A stretch of 64,000 nucleotides of DNA from Candidatus Nitronauta litoralis (GCA_015698285.1 CP048685.1:992001-1056000), one strand, 5' to 3'; positions 53,669 to 61,922 are shown, counted from the stretch's first letter. The notes: generated by a model not told the origin, from the letters alone. Numbers and translations: made by a program.

Positions 53669-54123
53669 AATACCAACAAGTATCCTGAATAATAGGTGGC
53701 CCCCAGAAACAGAAGATTGATTGCGTAGATCCATTTTGCAGCAACGGAATATTTACTTGTATAGGAATAGACAGTGCTGGCGACGTAGGTCAGCATCATC
53801 GCGAAAGCATATCCCTGATGACCTTCCACCTCCGTTACCTGCCTGAGACCCAAATCTGAAGCCAACATACCTGTGAGTACGGCAAGTGCGGTTGCCAGAA
53901 GACCAAAAGTGAAATTGAGAGATGCCGCACCGGCCAGAACTGGTTTTGAATTTTTCTTGCTGAGAAAAAGCAACACGATTCCCCCGATAAACAATGCGAG
54001 AGGGAAATGCGAAAAAAAAGGATGCAGGCTTGGTGTGCTTATCATTTGGGTTTTACTGACAGGTTGTTCGGTACGCGGTTTCTCATGATGTCCGGCAAAA
54101 TCACTATATAAGGATAATGCCAC
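53653..54123 (-). CDS. Second DUF2231-like membrane protein
   Basis: GTG start at 54123 is the first possible in frame. The residues around it (LKVALVALSLYSDFAG) look like a signal segment, and ATG at 54045 is an alternative. The 156-residue product carries LHPFFSHFPLALFIGGIVLL and later GHQGYAFAMMLTYVAST and a YYSGYLLVFH end, a DUF2231-like pattern with four helices. The pairing of two relatives tail-to-tail suggests that they form one membrane complex or arose by inverted duplication. Confidence 0.65.
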   Translation of the reverse strand: MALSLYSDFAGHHEKPRTEQPVSKTQMISTPSLHPFFSHFPLALFIGGIVLLFLSKKNSKPVLAGAASLNFTFGLLATALAVLTGMLASDLGLRQVTEVEGHQGYAFAMMLTYVASTVYSYTSKYSVAAKWIYAINLLFLGATYYSGYLLVFHSAG

Positions 54124-54238
54124 TAAAGCGACTTTTAAGAAAAGAGAACCGTTTTAAAAAATGAAAAAATTCAGGATATGCAGGGGGGATAAACCGGATA
54201 TTGCAAAATGCGGCGAAAACTGTGGGAACTAACCAAAA

Positions 54239-54520
54239 CTATTCTGGTTTGATGTCGTTGCCTTCGTTGAGATCGAGGTTAACATCCACATCCACCTTGG
54301 TCGCGGCGGAGACCTCCTGTTCGAGCTCTTCCAAGCCGGCTGTTTTTTTCACGTTGTCTGTTTCGTCCATTACTTCCTGCTTCAAATCATCGAAGGTATT
54401 CTGAAACTCACCCCAGCCTTTACCCACGGAACGTGCCAGACGCGGCAGGTTTTCTGGACCGATCACCACAACGGCGATGCCCATGATGATCAGCAGCTCG
54501 AAGAATCCAATATCAAACAT
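54239..54520 (-). CDS. tatB: Twin-arginine translocase protein, TatB-like
   Basis: ATG at 54520 (MFDIGFFELLIIMGIAVVVI) gives the exact TatA/B start; an in-frame extension to 54580 is not needed. The 93-residue protein has one membrane helix, GPENLPRLARSVGKGWGEFQ amphipathic helix and an acidic tail. MFDIGF and the GP turn are TatB features, while TatA usually has FG. It helps recognise and export folded twin-arginine substrates. tatC is not in the window. Confidence 0.75.
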   Translation of the reverse strand: MFDIGFFELLIIMGIAVVVIGPENLPRLARSVGKGWGEFQNTFDDLKQEVMDETDNVKKTAGLEELEQEVSAATKVDVDVNLDLNEGNDIKPE

Positions 54521-54638
54521 GAAAGCTCTTTTTTGAGTGGATAGTGCTGTCATTATAACCCACCCCAATGGCAGGAGCAACTATCCGAAATGGTATCGCT
54601 TTATACAAAATCCCGATAAAACCCGCCCGAATCCATAG

Positions 54639-55211
54639 TTACGGTGTTGCCCTGGAATTTTTTATCAACACCCTTGCTGCGTTTTTGGCCTGTTTTGCAC
54701 TGATGGGTGAATTGTTGATTTGAGCCATGGTGATAGCGCCTTCAAGTAACAGTAATAACTGCTCGGCTAGAGAGCGGGGGCGTTCCAGTTTGGCTTGATT
54801 GGCCAGCGTTTCAATATAATCCAAAAGTACGGCTTTAAATTCTCTGCATATATTGCGAATCGCCGTTCCTTCTTCCGGAAATTCTCCAGTTGCCCCAACA
54901 AACATGCAGCCAAAAAAATCCCCCTGACCAAACCATTCTTCAGCCACATCATAAATTGCAAGCAGCCTCCCCTGGGGTGTGGATGATCTTTTCTCAATTG
55001 ATTTGATGAATTGATTCCGAAACCGTTCATCGTAATAACGCAAAACAGCAAGGATCAAGTCATCTTTGGAGCGGAAATGATTGTACAGGGTCCTTTTAGC
55101 CACTCCTGATTTTTCCAGAATGGTGTCAATACCCACCGCATGAAATCCATTTCTGGAAAACAGCTTTTGGGCCGTACCGATTAGTTTTTCGCGTTTGGAT
55201 AAAGCTGGCAT
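54639..55211 (-). CDS. TetR/AcrR-family repressor
   Basis: A 190-residue regulator with the HTH GIDTILEKSGVAKRTLYNHF (about 27-46) and an all-helical ligand domain with LAEQLLLLLEGAITMAQ. It is divergent from the YHS gene, and the palindrome at 55356-55377 in the shared interval is a fitting TetR operator. The inducer is unknown; the regulated genes (YHS, DUF4383, cytochrome P460) point to nitrosative, metal or redox stress. Autoregulation is likely. Confidence 0.9.
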   Translation of the reverse strand: MPALSKREKLIGTAQKLFSRNGFHAVGIDTILEKSGVAKRTLYNHFRSKDDLILAVLRYYDERFRNQFIKSIEKRSSTPQGRLLAIYDVAEEWFGQGDFFGCMFVGATGEFPEEGTAIRNICREFKAVLLDYIETLANQAKLERPRSLAEQLLLLLEGAITMAQINNSPISAKQAKNAARVLIKNSRATP

Positions 55212-55335
55212 CGTTAAACACAGTTCAAATAATAGACAGATCCGTTCCTGAATATATTCCCGGGCTAAAAAGCAAACCCCTGTAAATCCTTATTCTATCA
55301 CCGCTTAATAAAGGTCGTGAAAAATAAAAAATAAA

Positions 55336-55377
55336 TTGTAAGGATTCCCCATGTTAAGTATACAGACCTGTATACTT
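55336..55377 (+). promoter_or_regulatory. Promoter with perfect palindromic operator before the YHS gene
   Basis: The operator is AAGTATACAG, 2 bases, CTGTATACTT (55356-55377), with perfect 10-base arms. A promoter TTGTAA (55336-55341), 17 bases, TATACA (55359-55364) places the -10 inside the operator, so a bound TetR dimer would block polymerase. The YHS start is 58 bases downstream of the operator. Confidence 0.75.
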
Positions 55378-55435
55378 TTTTCGGAAAAATAACCTGAAAA
55401 ATCAACTAACCATAGAGAAAAATAAGGAGTGAATC

Positions 55436-55960
55436 ATGAAATCCATTTTTGCAAACCGTCTTCGTTTCTTTTCCATTCTGGCCCTCGTTATGGCCTTAAC
55501 CGCGAATATTGCCTGTGCTGGCCAGAACTCCACGATGAAAAAAGAAGGAAGCATGAAGGGTCATTTTCAAATTTCGATGGCCGCCAATAGCATTGTGGGG
55601 GTTCAGGGGTATGACCTGGTGTCTTACCGGACCAATGAAAAACCATTGAAAGGGAATGGAAACCATGTTGTGGAACATCACGGCATCACCTATCTGTTCA
55701 TAAACAAAGAAAATCAGCAAAAATTTGCGGCGCACCCTCATAAATACCTTCCTGCCTTTGGTGGTTACTGTGCCTATGGTGTTGCGGTTGGAAAAAAATT
55801 CGTCGGAGACCCGGACGTCTGGAAAATCGTAGACAACACCCTTTATCTGAACCTGGACAACAAGATTCAGGGAATCTGGAACAAAGATATTTCCGGAAAT
55901 ATCCAAAAAGCCGAGAACAACTGGGTCAATATCAAGGACAAAAATGCGGCTGATCTTTAA
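55436..55960 (+). CDS. Exported YHS-domain protein
   Basis: AAGGAG lies 7 bases before ATG. The 174-residue protein has a signal peptide (about 1-28, ending NIACAGQ) and a YHS domain: VQGYDLVSYRTNEKPLKGN and FGGYCAYGVAVGKKFVGDPD with the single Cys near 112. Exported YHS proteins of this type are thought to bind metal or redox ligands in the periplasm. It is the first gene after the TetR operator; a hairpin (56006-56033) separates it from the DUF4383 gene. Confidence 0.88.
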   Translation: MKSIFANRLRFFSILALVMALTANIACAGQNSTMKKEGSMKGHFQISMAANSIVGVQGYDLVSYRTNEKPLKGNGNHVVEHHGITYLFINKENQQKFAAHPHKYLPAFGGYCAYGVAVGKKFVGDPDVWKIVDNTLYLNLDNKIQGIWNKDISGNIQKAENNWVNIKDKNAADL

Positions 55961-56005
55961 GCAAACCCACTTTTAAATAACAAATCAAAATGGGTTGTGG
56001 TGCCT

Positions 56006-56033
56006 GTGATCCCCGGGTTTGAAAAGGGATCAC
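56006..56033 (+). other. Stable hairpin between the YHS and DUF4383 genes
   Basis: GTGATCCC pairs perfectly with GGGATCAC around a 12-base loop. No T-run follows, so it is more likely an RNA-processing or mRNA-stability element than a full terminator. It would raise YHS mRNA relative to the downstream genes. Confidence 0.5.
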
Positions 56034-56085
56034 GGGTATCAAACATCCATTCAATCATTAAAGAGAATATTGAAGGAGCGGTCCA

Positions 56086-56481
56086 ATGAATACGTTTGCC
56101 ACAAAGCTGGCCTGTTTTTTTTCTGCAGCTTTTTTGTTAGCCGCCGTGGTCGGTTTTTTTCCAAACCCGGTGGTGGGAGCCAATGGGGTATTTATCACCA
56201 ACGCGGCGCATAACCTGGTTCACCTTGCGACCTCCCTTGGATTTGCAGCCGTGGCCATTCTGGGTAATACAGCATCTTTGGCCTTTTTGAAGGGGTTTGG
56301 TGCGACGTACCTTCTGGTCGGAGCTGTTGGATTTTTTGTGACAGGTATGGGGTCAGAGGGAATGTTGCTGGGATTTATCCATATCAATGCAATGGATAAC
56401 TTTCTTCATCTAGCCCTGGGAACAACTATTCTGACCTCCGGAATTCTGTCGGGAGTTGTTTTGAAAACCCAGGAAGCTTGA
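56086..56481 (+). CDS. DUF4383 membrane protein
   Basis: GGAG lies about 10 bases before ATG (AAGGAGCGGTCCA). The 131-residue protein has four helices with the DUF4383 pattern NAAHNLVHLATSLGFAAVAI and HINAMDNFLHLALGTTIL; the His-rich motifs NLVHL and DNFLHL may bind a metal or heme. Function is unknown. It sits between the YHS and cytochrome P460 genes, probably in one regulon under the TetR operator. Confidence 0.83.
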   Translation: MNTFATKLACFFSAAFLLAAVVGFFPNPVVGANGVFITNAAHNLVHLATSLGFAAVAILGNTASLAFLKGFGATYLLVGAVGFFVTGMGSEGMLLGFIHINAMDNFLHLALGTTILTSGILSGVVLKTQEA

Positions 56482-56536
56482 GGGAGGTTTTTTAAAACCC
56501 ATTCCCCTAATTTTTTATCTATATAAGGAAAACAAA

Positions 56537-57136
56537 ATGAAATGTTCAAACTATGTACTGGGCTTTTTGGTTTTAACCTGGGTTTTTCTAAGCTCCACAG
56601 GGCTTGCAAACAGCCTGGAGAACAAACCCTTTGCTCCCAATGTGGATATTCATACAGGAGAAATCCGCGTCCCGGAAGATTACACCCTGTGGCCGACACT
56701 GGGTACCTGGTCACATGCCAACAGCGGGGACCCGGCCGGGGCAAAGGAATACCATACGGTTTACACACAACCAGAAACGATCAGGCATTACCAGAAGTAT
56801 GGCCAATACCCTGACGGCGCCGTGTTGGTGAAGGAACTTTTAAACACAGACACCATGCCAATGACCACTGGGTCGGCGGTGAGCCACGCAACAACCATCA
56901 AGGGCTGGTTCGTTCTGGTGAGAGATACCCGGAACCGTTTCAGCTCTTCTCCGTTATGGGGTGATGGATGGGGATGGTCTTTGTTCAATGCAGAAAATCC
57001 CAAAAAAACGGTTTCCAAAGATTACAAGGAAGACTGCCTTGCCTGCCATTTGCCTGCAAGAGAGCTGGCTCCCAGTGATGCTGTTGACGCGGACAAATGG
57101 ATTTACTCATTCGGCTATCCAGTACTGCGTAATTAG
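56537..57136 (+). CDS. Cytochrome P460-family c-type heme protein
   Basis: AAGGAAAACAAA precedes ATG. The 199-residue protein has a signal peptide (about 1-24) and one heme site C167-L-A-C170-H171. TLGTWSHANSG, EYHTVYTQPETIRHY, the G-W-rich WGDGWGWSLFNA and the C-terminal heme site match cytochrome P460, in which a Lys cross-links the heme. P460 oxidises hydroxylamine and NO to N2O in the periplasm. Here it probably detoxifies reactive nitrogen; whether the cross-linking Lys is present cannot be settled by eye. Last gene of the TetR set. Confidence 0.88.
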   Translation: MKCSNYVLGFLVLTWVFLSSTGLANSLENKPFAPNVDIHTGEIRVPEDYTLWPTLGTWSHANSGDPAGAKEYHTVYTQPETIRHYQKYGQYPDGAVLVKELLNTDTMPMTTGSAVSHATTIKGWFVLVRDTRNRFSSSPLWGDGWGWSLFNAENPKKTVSKDYKEDCLACHLPARELAPSDAVDADKWIYSFGYPVLRN

Positions 57137-57162
57137 AACTATCCCCTGGATTAGCCTATCGG

Positions 57163-57213
57163 GATCCCGGCAGGAGTACTTTTTTATGTCCTCCTTATTC
57201 TCTTGCCGGGATC
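57163..57213 (+). terminator. Probable terminator after the cytochrome P460 gene
   Basis: GATCCCGGCA (57163-57172) pairs perfectly with TGCCGGGATC (57204-57213). An inner AGGAG/CTCCT stem may form too. It is followed by TTGTCCTCCCC rather than a clean T-run. It separates the TetR-regulated set from ribF. Confidence 0.5.
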
Positions 57214-57275
57214 TTGTCCTCCCCCCTTTCAAGTTCATGATTCCAAGTGATTCCCATATGCGTTAGAATTTCGTT

Positions 57276-58208
57276 ATGAAGATTGTTCGGGATTTATCCA
57301 GCCTGCCAAAGAATATTAAATACCCCGTTGTCGCCCTGGGAAACTTTGATGGGGTGCATATTGGGCACCAGATGATTTTTCGTCGGGTTGCTGAAATTGC
57401 CCAGCAGAAAAAAGGAACAGGGTTGGCATTCACCTTCCAGCCACATCCCATAACAGTTCTCAATCCTGGTTCTGCACCTCTCCTGCTCACGACATTTCGG
57501 AAAAAGATGGAACTCATAGAGCAAAGCGGGATCGACCTCGTGTGGTGTGCCAGATTCAATCGGAACCTGGCGAAGCTTGAGCCACGCGAGTTTGTGAAAA
57601 AATTTCTCGTAGACAGTTTGAATGCGAAAGAAGTTGTAGTGGGTTTCGATTACGCCTTTGGACGTGGCCGCCAAGGGACTATCCCGTTTCTTAAAAAACT
57701 GGGACAGGAGTTTCAATTTCAGGTTCATGTTATTGAGCAGGTAAAAATTGATGGTCAGGGGGTAAGCAGTTCCTATGTAAGGGAATTGCTTGAAGAGGGC
57801 AGTGTGGAAAAAGCAGCGATATTTCTTGGACGGCCCTATTCCCTGTTGAGCCCCGTGGTACACGGACACAAAACCGGTCGGAGTATCGGGTTCCCCACAG
57901 CCAATCTGGACACCAGTCGGGTGCAGATTCCCGCCACCGGAGTTTATGCTGTCCGGGTGCAGTTCAAGGAAAAATCATTTAATGGTGTCGCCAACATAGG
58001 GTTCAATCCGACTTTTAACCGTGATCGTTTAAGTGTAGAGGTTCATATCTTTGATTTTGAAGAACAGATTTATGGACGACACATCAAACTGTCGTTTATT
58101 GGCCGGATTCGTGGCGAGAAAAATTTTGATTCGGCCGAGGTATTGGTTGAGCAGATCAAACACGATATTGAAACAGCACGCTCGATCCTTTCCGGATGGG
58201 CCACGTGA
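57276..58208 (+). CDS. ribF: Bifunctional riboflavin kinase / FAD synthetase
   Basis: The 310-residue protein has an FAD-synthetase domain (VVALGNFDGVHIGHQMIFRR; FTFQPHPITVL; VVGFDYAFGRGRQGT; VSSSYVRELLEEG) and a riboflavin kinase domain (VVHGHKTGRSIGFPTANL; NIGFNPTF; EVHIFDF). It makes FMN and FAD from riboflavin. Length is normal. The stop overlaps the start of the UPF0104 gene by 13 bases. Confidence 0.96.
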   Translation: MKIVRDLSSLPKNIKYPVVALGNFDGVHIGHQMIFRRVAEIAQQKKGTGLAFTFQPHPITVLNPGSAPLLLTTFRKKMELIEQSGIDLVWCARFNRNLAKLEPREFVKKFLVDSLNAKEVVVGFDYAFGRGRQGTIPFLKKLGQEFQFQVHVIEQVKIDGQGVSSSYVRELLEEGSVEKAAIFLGRPYSLLSPVVHGHKTGRSIGFPTANLDTSRVQIPATGVYAVRVQFKEKSFNGVANIGFNPTFNRDRLSVEVHIFDFEEQIYGRHIKLSFIGRIRGEKNFDSAEVLVEQIKHDIETARSILSGWAT

Positions 58209-59230
58209 AGAGATCGGGACAACTTGTTATCGGGTTGGTAATCGCAGCACTGGCAGTAGCTTATACGATTCGAAATATTTCTGTCGATGATCTTCTGAAT
58301 TCGTTTACCCAGATTGAGTTTCAATACCTTGCGATGACCACGCTCTTGATGGTGGCGACTTACTGGGCCCGGGTTTATCGCTGGCAGGCCCTGGTAAGCC
58401 CTATCAAACCGGTCAGGATTCGTGAATTGTTGTCCCCGTTGATGGTTGGTTTTATGGCCGCTGTATTGCCAGCCCGGGCCGGAGAATTTGTCCGGGCCTA
58501 TCTTCTTGGAAAATCACAAAATATCTCGTTCGCCAGTTCTTTTGCCACCATTGTGATTGAACGCCTGTTCGACATGCTCATGCTGCTATTAATGTTAACC
58601 TGGGTGTTGATGTTCCAGGGAGAAGTTTTTGAGAGTGGTGCATCCTGGTCGGGAATCACAATAGAAGACCTGGCTTTTCAATTCGGCCTGTTGAGTCTGG
58701 TACTGGTATCTACACTTGTCGGATTTATTTTCCTTTTGACCTGGAAGCGCGACCTGGCGATGGACCTTGTTGGCCTGTTTCTGAAACCGTTTCCCGAAAA
58801 TTGGCAGGAAAAACTTTCAGGCCTGATTCGGTCTTTCGGTGACGGACTTGAAGTGGTGAGGAATCCCCGAGCTCTCATCATTATTTCATTGTCTACGGTG
58901 TTGGTGTGGACACTTATCGTTCTCGCTTATTACCCTCTTTATTTTGCCTACGACCTCAACAACACCTCGATTATTTCCCCAATCCTGCTGACTCTCATGA
59001 TTTGTATTTTGATTACTGTTTTGCCCACTCCGGCTTTTCTGGGATCGTTTAACGCGGGGGTATTGATAGCGCTCCATGAAATCATGAATGAAGCGGAACT
59101 GGCTGCAGTGAGTTTTGGATTTGTGGCGTGGGGATTGAATATGCTGGTGGTGACGATCGGTGGGGTTTACTTTATCGTGCACGACCATATTTCACTTAAA
59201 AAAATTGCGGAAATGGATCCGGAAGTCTGA
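58196..59230 (+). CDS. UPF0104 / lysylphosphatidylglycerol synthase-type membrane protein
   Basis: The 344-residue product has about eight membrane helices and the family motifs YWARVYRWQALVSPI, PARAGEFVRAYLLGKSQNIS, and FATIVIERLFDMLMLLLM. It corresponds to the flippase-like part of MprF without the aminoacyl-transfer domain. Lipid or polyprenyl-lipid translocation is the likely role (family-level). It starts inside ribF and is followed by tRNA-Leu. Confidence 0.88.
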   Translation: MGHVKRSGQLVIGLVIAALAVAYTIRNISVDDLLNSFTQIEFQYLAMTTLLMVATYWARVYRWQALVSPIKPVRIRELLSPLMVGFMAAVLPARAGEFVRAYLLGKSQNISFASSFATIVIERLFDMLMLLLMLTWVLMFQGEVFESGASWSGITIEDLAFQFGLLSLVLVSTLVGFIFLLTWKRDLAMDLVGLFLKPFPENWQEKLSGLIRSFGDGLEVVRNPRALIIISLSTVLVWTLIVLAYYPLYFAYDLNNTSIISPILLTLMICILITVLPTPAFLGSFNAGVLIALHEIMNEAELAAVSFGFVAWGLNMLVVTIGGVYFIVHDHISLKKIAEMDPEV

Positions 59231-59310
59231 AGAAAAAGGTCCGAAATATTCTCAAAAAAAGAGTTTCACAGTCGCTCCAGCCTGTGCTATTTTTAGGGTC
59301 CTCTTGATAT

Positions 59311-59397
59311 GCCGAAGTGGCGGAATTGGTAGACGCGCATGGTTCAGGACCATGTGGGGGCAACCCCGTGGAGGTTCAAGTCCTCTCTTCGGCACCA
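59311..59397 (+). tRNA. tRNA-Leu (CAG)
   Basis: The acceptor stem GCCGAAG pairs with CTTCGGC, followed by A and an encoded CCA (59395-59397). The anticodon loop TTCAGGA (59343-59349) has anticodon CAG at 59345-59347, on a CATGG/CCATG stem. A long variable arm (GGGGGCAACCCC) and the T-arm GTTCAAGTC confirm a class II leucine tRNA. The 87-base length is normal. Confidence 0.97.
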
Positions 59398-59731
59398 CCT
59401 AGCGGTGGGCAACGTACAACCTGGCAGGCAGTATTTTTCGGGTATGAACCCTCTCCGTCCATTCGCACCACCCTCCGGTAAGACATTGGGAAACCGGTCA
59501 GTCATATAACCGGGATCTAATTACAATTTCCTTTCAGAGAGCAACGCACACTATAGGCTTGCAGTTATTATTAGATTTATAAAAAAAGCGGGAAAGTCCA
59601 GGAAATATAGGGACTTAGAGGGCAGGGGAAAAAATTTCTCGTTTTAAGTGAAAAACCAAATCGGCAAAAAACAGGGTATTTTTACAGTTATATCAAGATT
59701 TTTTTTGAGAGTGAAAAGGGCACATATAAAC
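59398..59731. other. Gene-free stretch after tRNA-Leu
   Basis: Begins with a small hairpin (CCACC TAGC GGTGG) right after the tRNA; otherwise AT-rich and without a supported gene or clear promoter. I looked for a second copy of the tRNA 3' end that would mark a prophage attachment site and saw none downstream in the window. Confidence 0.45.
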
Positions 59732-59866
59732 CTAGTTTTTGCGGAGCTCGTAACAATCTTTAATTTCATCCCACGCAGGCTCTCCTACATATTTGACGCA
59801 ATACTTTAGCTCAGGTGTTCCCTTCGCACCAGCCTTGGTCAATTCGTTATCAATCGCCTCAATTGG
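59732..59866 (-). pseudogene. Truncated host gene, 3' end only, cut by prophage DNA
   Basis: Read from about 59866 leftward, the minus strand codes for PIEAIDNELTKAGAKGTPEL, then KYCVKYVGEPAWDEIKDCYE and LRKN before TAG (59732-59734). The sequence is strongly protein-like (two cysteines, alternating charged and aromatic residues), but its beginning is missing. Just to the right (59866 on), the plus strand becomes homologous to Mu gpF. The junction is therefore at about 59865. The family is not recognised. Confidence 0.5.
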
Positions 59867-60783
59867 ATTACTGCACCGCCCACGCGGCAGGTGCAGAAGC
59901 GCAGATGCAACGCACTAAAGCGCGAAGGCCCTATGCCCGATACATCGCCGGACTTTCAGTTGAGCCCAGGCCGGAACATCTTGAATGGCACAACACCGTT
60001 TTGCCGCTCGATCACCCCTGGTGGCACACCCACACCCCGCCCAATGACTGGGGCTGCAAGTGCAAAAAAGTTTCGGTGTCAAAACGTGAAGCGGAACGCG
60101 ATGGCTTGCAAATTTTAGACGACGCGCCAAGAAACGGCACCTACAAATGGAAAGATCCCCGAACCGGTAAAGAGCACACCTTTCCCAGCGGCATCGGCAA
60201 ATTTTGGGACTACAATCCAGGTCGCGCCGCCTGGGGACAGGTAGAAACAAAACGCCTGGCAGATGGCGCTGCAGCCGGGAAATTTACAACACTGCCATCT
60301 GGCGGCCCAGGTGATTGGGCACGGCCCGCAACGGTTCCGGTCGACGCGCCCAGGCGGTCAGCAGGACCGGCAGTTGATCGCGCGCCCGAAGTGCGCCAGG
60401 TATTGCGCGATGGAATTGGCGGTGAAGAGGCAATGTATCAAGACCCGTTCGGAGATTTTGTGAACGTCAATCAGGGGATTGCCGATCACATCATCGAAAA
60501 CCCAAAAAGAATTGATGGGCGGGAGCGTTTCTTCCCGTTCATCCAGGAAACAATTGAAGATCCTTATGAGGTTTGGGTGTCGTTTGCTCGGGAAGACGCG
60601 ACAGGAAAGGTGTCTTTGCGCCGCCGTTACGTCAAGTCGATTCAGCTCGATAAAAACAGAACCATGACACTGGTTGCTAATGTTGAAAAAGGAAAATGGA
60701 TCGGGTTTGATTTTTTTTCAAGGTCCAAAAAGTCGAACCTGAATCACATGCGAACGGGGGTACTAGTGTGGGGGAGGGAATGA
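59866..60783 (+). CDS. Mu gpF-like head protein, 5'-truncated, with PBECR2-like nuclease domain
   Basis: The frame opens at ATG 59815, but its first 17 codons are host sequence; homology starts near 59866 (TAHAAGAEAQMQRTKARRPY). The C-terminal part of a Mu gpF minor head protein follows: RPEHLEWHNTVLPLDHPWWH and PPNDWGCKCKKVSV. Residues about 207-305 (DPFGDFVNVNQGIADHIIEN; YEVWVSFARED; RRRYVKSIQL; IGFDFFS) match the PBECR2 domain, a predicted RNase-type toxin fused to phage head proteins. The N-terminal two thirds of gpF are absent, so the head function is lost; the toxin domain is whole. Confidence 0.7.
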   Translation, partial: DYCTAHAAGAEAQMQRTKARRPYARYIAGLSVEPRPEHLEWHNTVLPLDHPWWHTHTPPNDWGCKCKKVSVSKREAERDGLQILDDAPRNGTYKWKDPRTGKEHTFPSGIGKFWDYNPGRAAWGQVETKRLADGAAAGKFTTLPSGGPGDWARPATVPVDAPRRSAGPAVDRAPEVRQVLRDGIGGEEAMYQDPFGDFVNVNQGIADHIIENPKRIDGRERFFPFIQETIEDPYEVWVSFAREDATGKVSLRRRYVKSIQLDKNRTMTLVANVEKGKWIGFDFFSRSKKSNLNHMRTGVLVWGRE

Positions 60784-60930
60784 TGGCTTCGCCTGTGAAC
60801 AGCCACGCCTGTCACGGCTTGTGCCGGAGCTTTTGGAACGTGGTCCTGCTCTGCACAGTTCAGGCTTGCGCCCTACATCCGGGGTGCCAAACCCGAACCC
60901 ATGCAAATATTTTAACGCCGGGGACAAAAG

Positions 60931-61494
60931 ATGGCAAGTGAGTCTGAATTTATTGACGTTGTGGTCGATGACAACAGCCTGAATGAAAAGCTGGAACGGC
61001 TTCACGCCAGACTTTTAAACCTGACTCCAGTCATGCAGGAGTTCGGGGAAATCGGCCTGGCTTCGATCACCAAAAACTTTGAGGTTGGTGGCAGGTATTC
61101 CGAAGCGGGTTCATGGCGCGGCGGCGATAAAAAATGGAAACCACTCTCTATTGTCACCCTGCTTGGTGGTGAAGCGTTTGGTGAAAAAGGCAAAGGAAAA
61201 TTCAGAAAGAAAAAAGACGGTTCTTTGACCAAGCGTGGTCAGAAAAGACTGGATGGAAAAAAAATCCTGATCGGTCAGGGCAACCTTTTGAATTCGATCA
61301 GCTCAAAGGCCGACATTGATTCGGTTCAATGGGGAACCAACATGATCTACGCAGCTATCCACAATTTTGGAGGTAAGGCAGGACGCGGGAAAAAGGTCGA
61401 CATTCCCGCAAGACCTTACCTGGTGTTGCAGGATCAGGACCTCGATGAAATGACCGCAGTACTGGACGATTACCTGACAGGAGATTTTCAATAA
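60931..61494 (+). CDS. Phage virion morphogenesis protein (Mu gpG-like, Phage_tail_S)
   Basis: The 187-residue protein has the N-terminal helix DNSLNEKLERLHARLLNLTP, then FGEIGLASITKNFEVGGRYS, WKPLSIVTLLGG and GQGNLLNSISSKADIDSV, and the final IPARPYLVLQDQDLDEM, all typical of PF05069. It acts in tail completion or head-tail joining. The frame is intact. The stop overlaps the start of the next gene (TAATGG). The 147 bases before it code for nothing recognised. Confidence 0.83.
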   Translation: MASESEFIDVVVDDNSLNEKLERLHARLLNLTPVMQEFGEIGLASITKNFEVGGRYSEAGSWRGGDKKWKPLSIVTLLGGEAFGEKGKGKFRKKKDGSLTKRGQKRLDGKKILIGQGNLLNSISSKADIDSVQWGTNMIYAAIHNFGGKAGRGKKVDIPARPYLVLQDQDLDEMTAVLDDYLTGDFQ

Positions 61495-61922
61495 TGGATG
61501 AACTATACGCTCTTAAAATTTCTCAACTGGGTTCAAAGGCTCCTGAATTTATCCAGATCGCACCCCTCGGAATATTGCAGGATGGACAGGGCCGGAAGTT
61601 TGAAATAACTCCGGAAGTCGTTCAGAAAATTATTGATGTTTACAGCAATCGTGAAAATGATCTCGTTATCGATTACGAGCATTAGACGAAGGTAGTTGTC
61701 ATTGAAACGATCCCAATGACTCTGGCCACTGCTCTTGATCTGAATGAAAGCGCAACCATCTCCGAAGCCGAAGCGACTGTATTAGCTCTGAAGCAAAAAA
61801 TGGAAACGGGTGAAAGTGCCCGTGTCGAAGAGCTCGCCAGTGAATGTTCCCCGTCGGCCAAATCTGGTCCGGCACCTCAAATGAGAAAAGTTGCTCGTTC
61901 TAAAAAATACCCCCCCTGTTAA
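61494..61922 (+). pseudogene. Mu gpI-like protease/scaffold gene with amber stop and internal deletion
   Basis: The frame begins MDELYALKISQLGSKAPEFI and reaches NDLVIDYEH, then TAG at 61683-61685 where the family has Gln (DYEHQT). The same frame then continues from 61686 to 61922 through TKVVVIETIPMTLATALDLN, ESATISEAEATVLALKQ, the C-terminal part of the scaffold. The middle (protease core, GWI segment) is missing, so a large in-frame deletion is combined with a C-to-T nonsense change. Non-functional. Confidence 0.7.

Noticed and set aside
59311-59397. tRNA-Leu as the prophage attachment site
   Set aside because: No integrase gene and no second copy of the tRNA 3' end downstream. Mu-like phages also integrate by transposition, not at tRNAs.
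60784-60930. Possible 49-codon frame starting ATGGCTTCGCCTGTG between the two phage genes
   Set aside because: No ribosome site, and the peptide is rich in Cys and His without a pattern. It is probably residue of deleted phage sequence.
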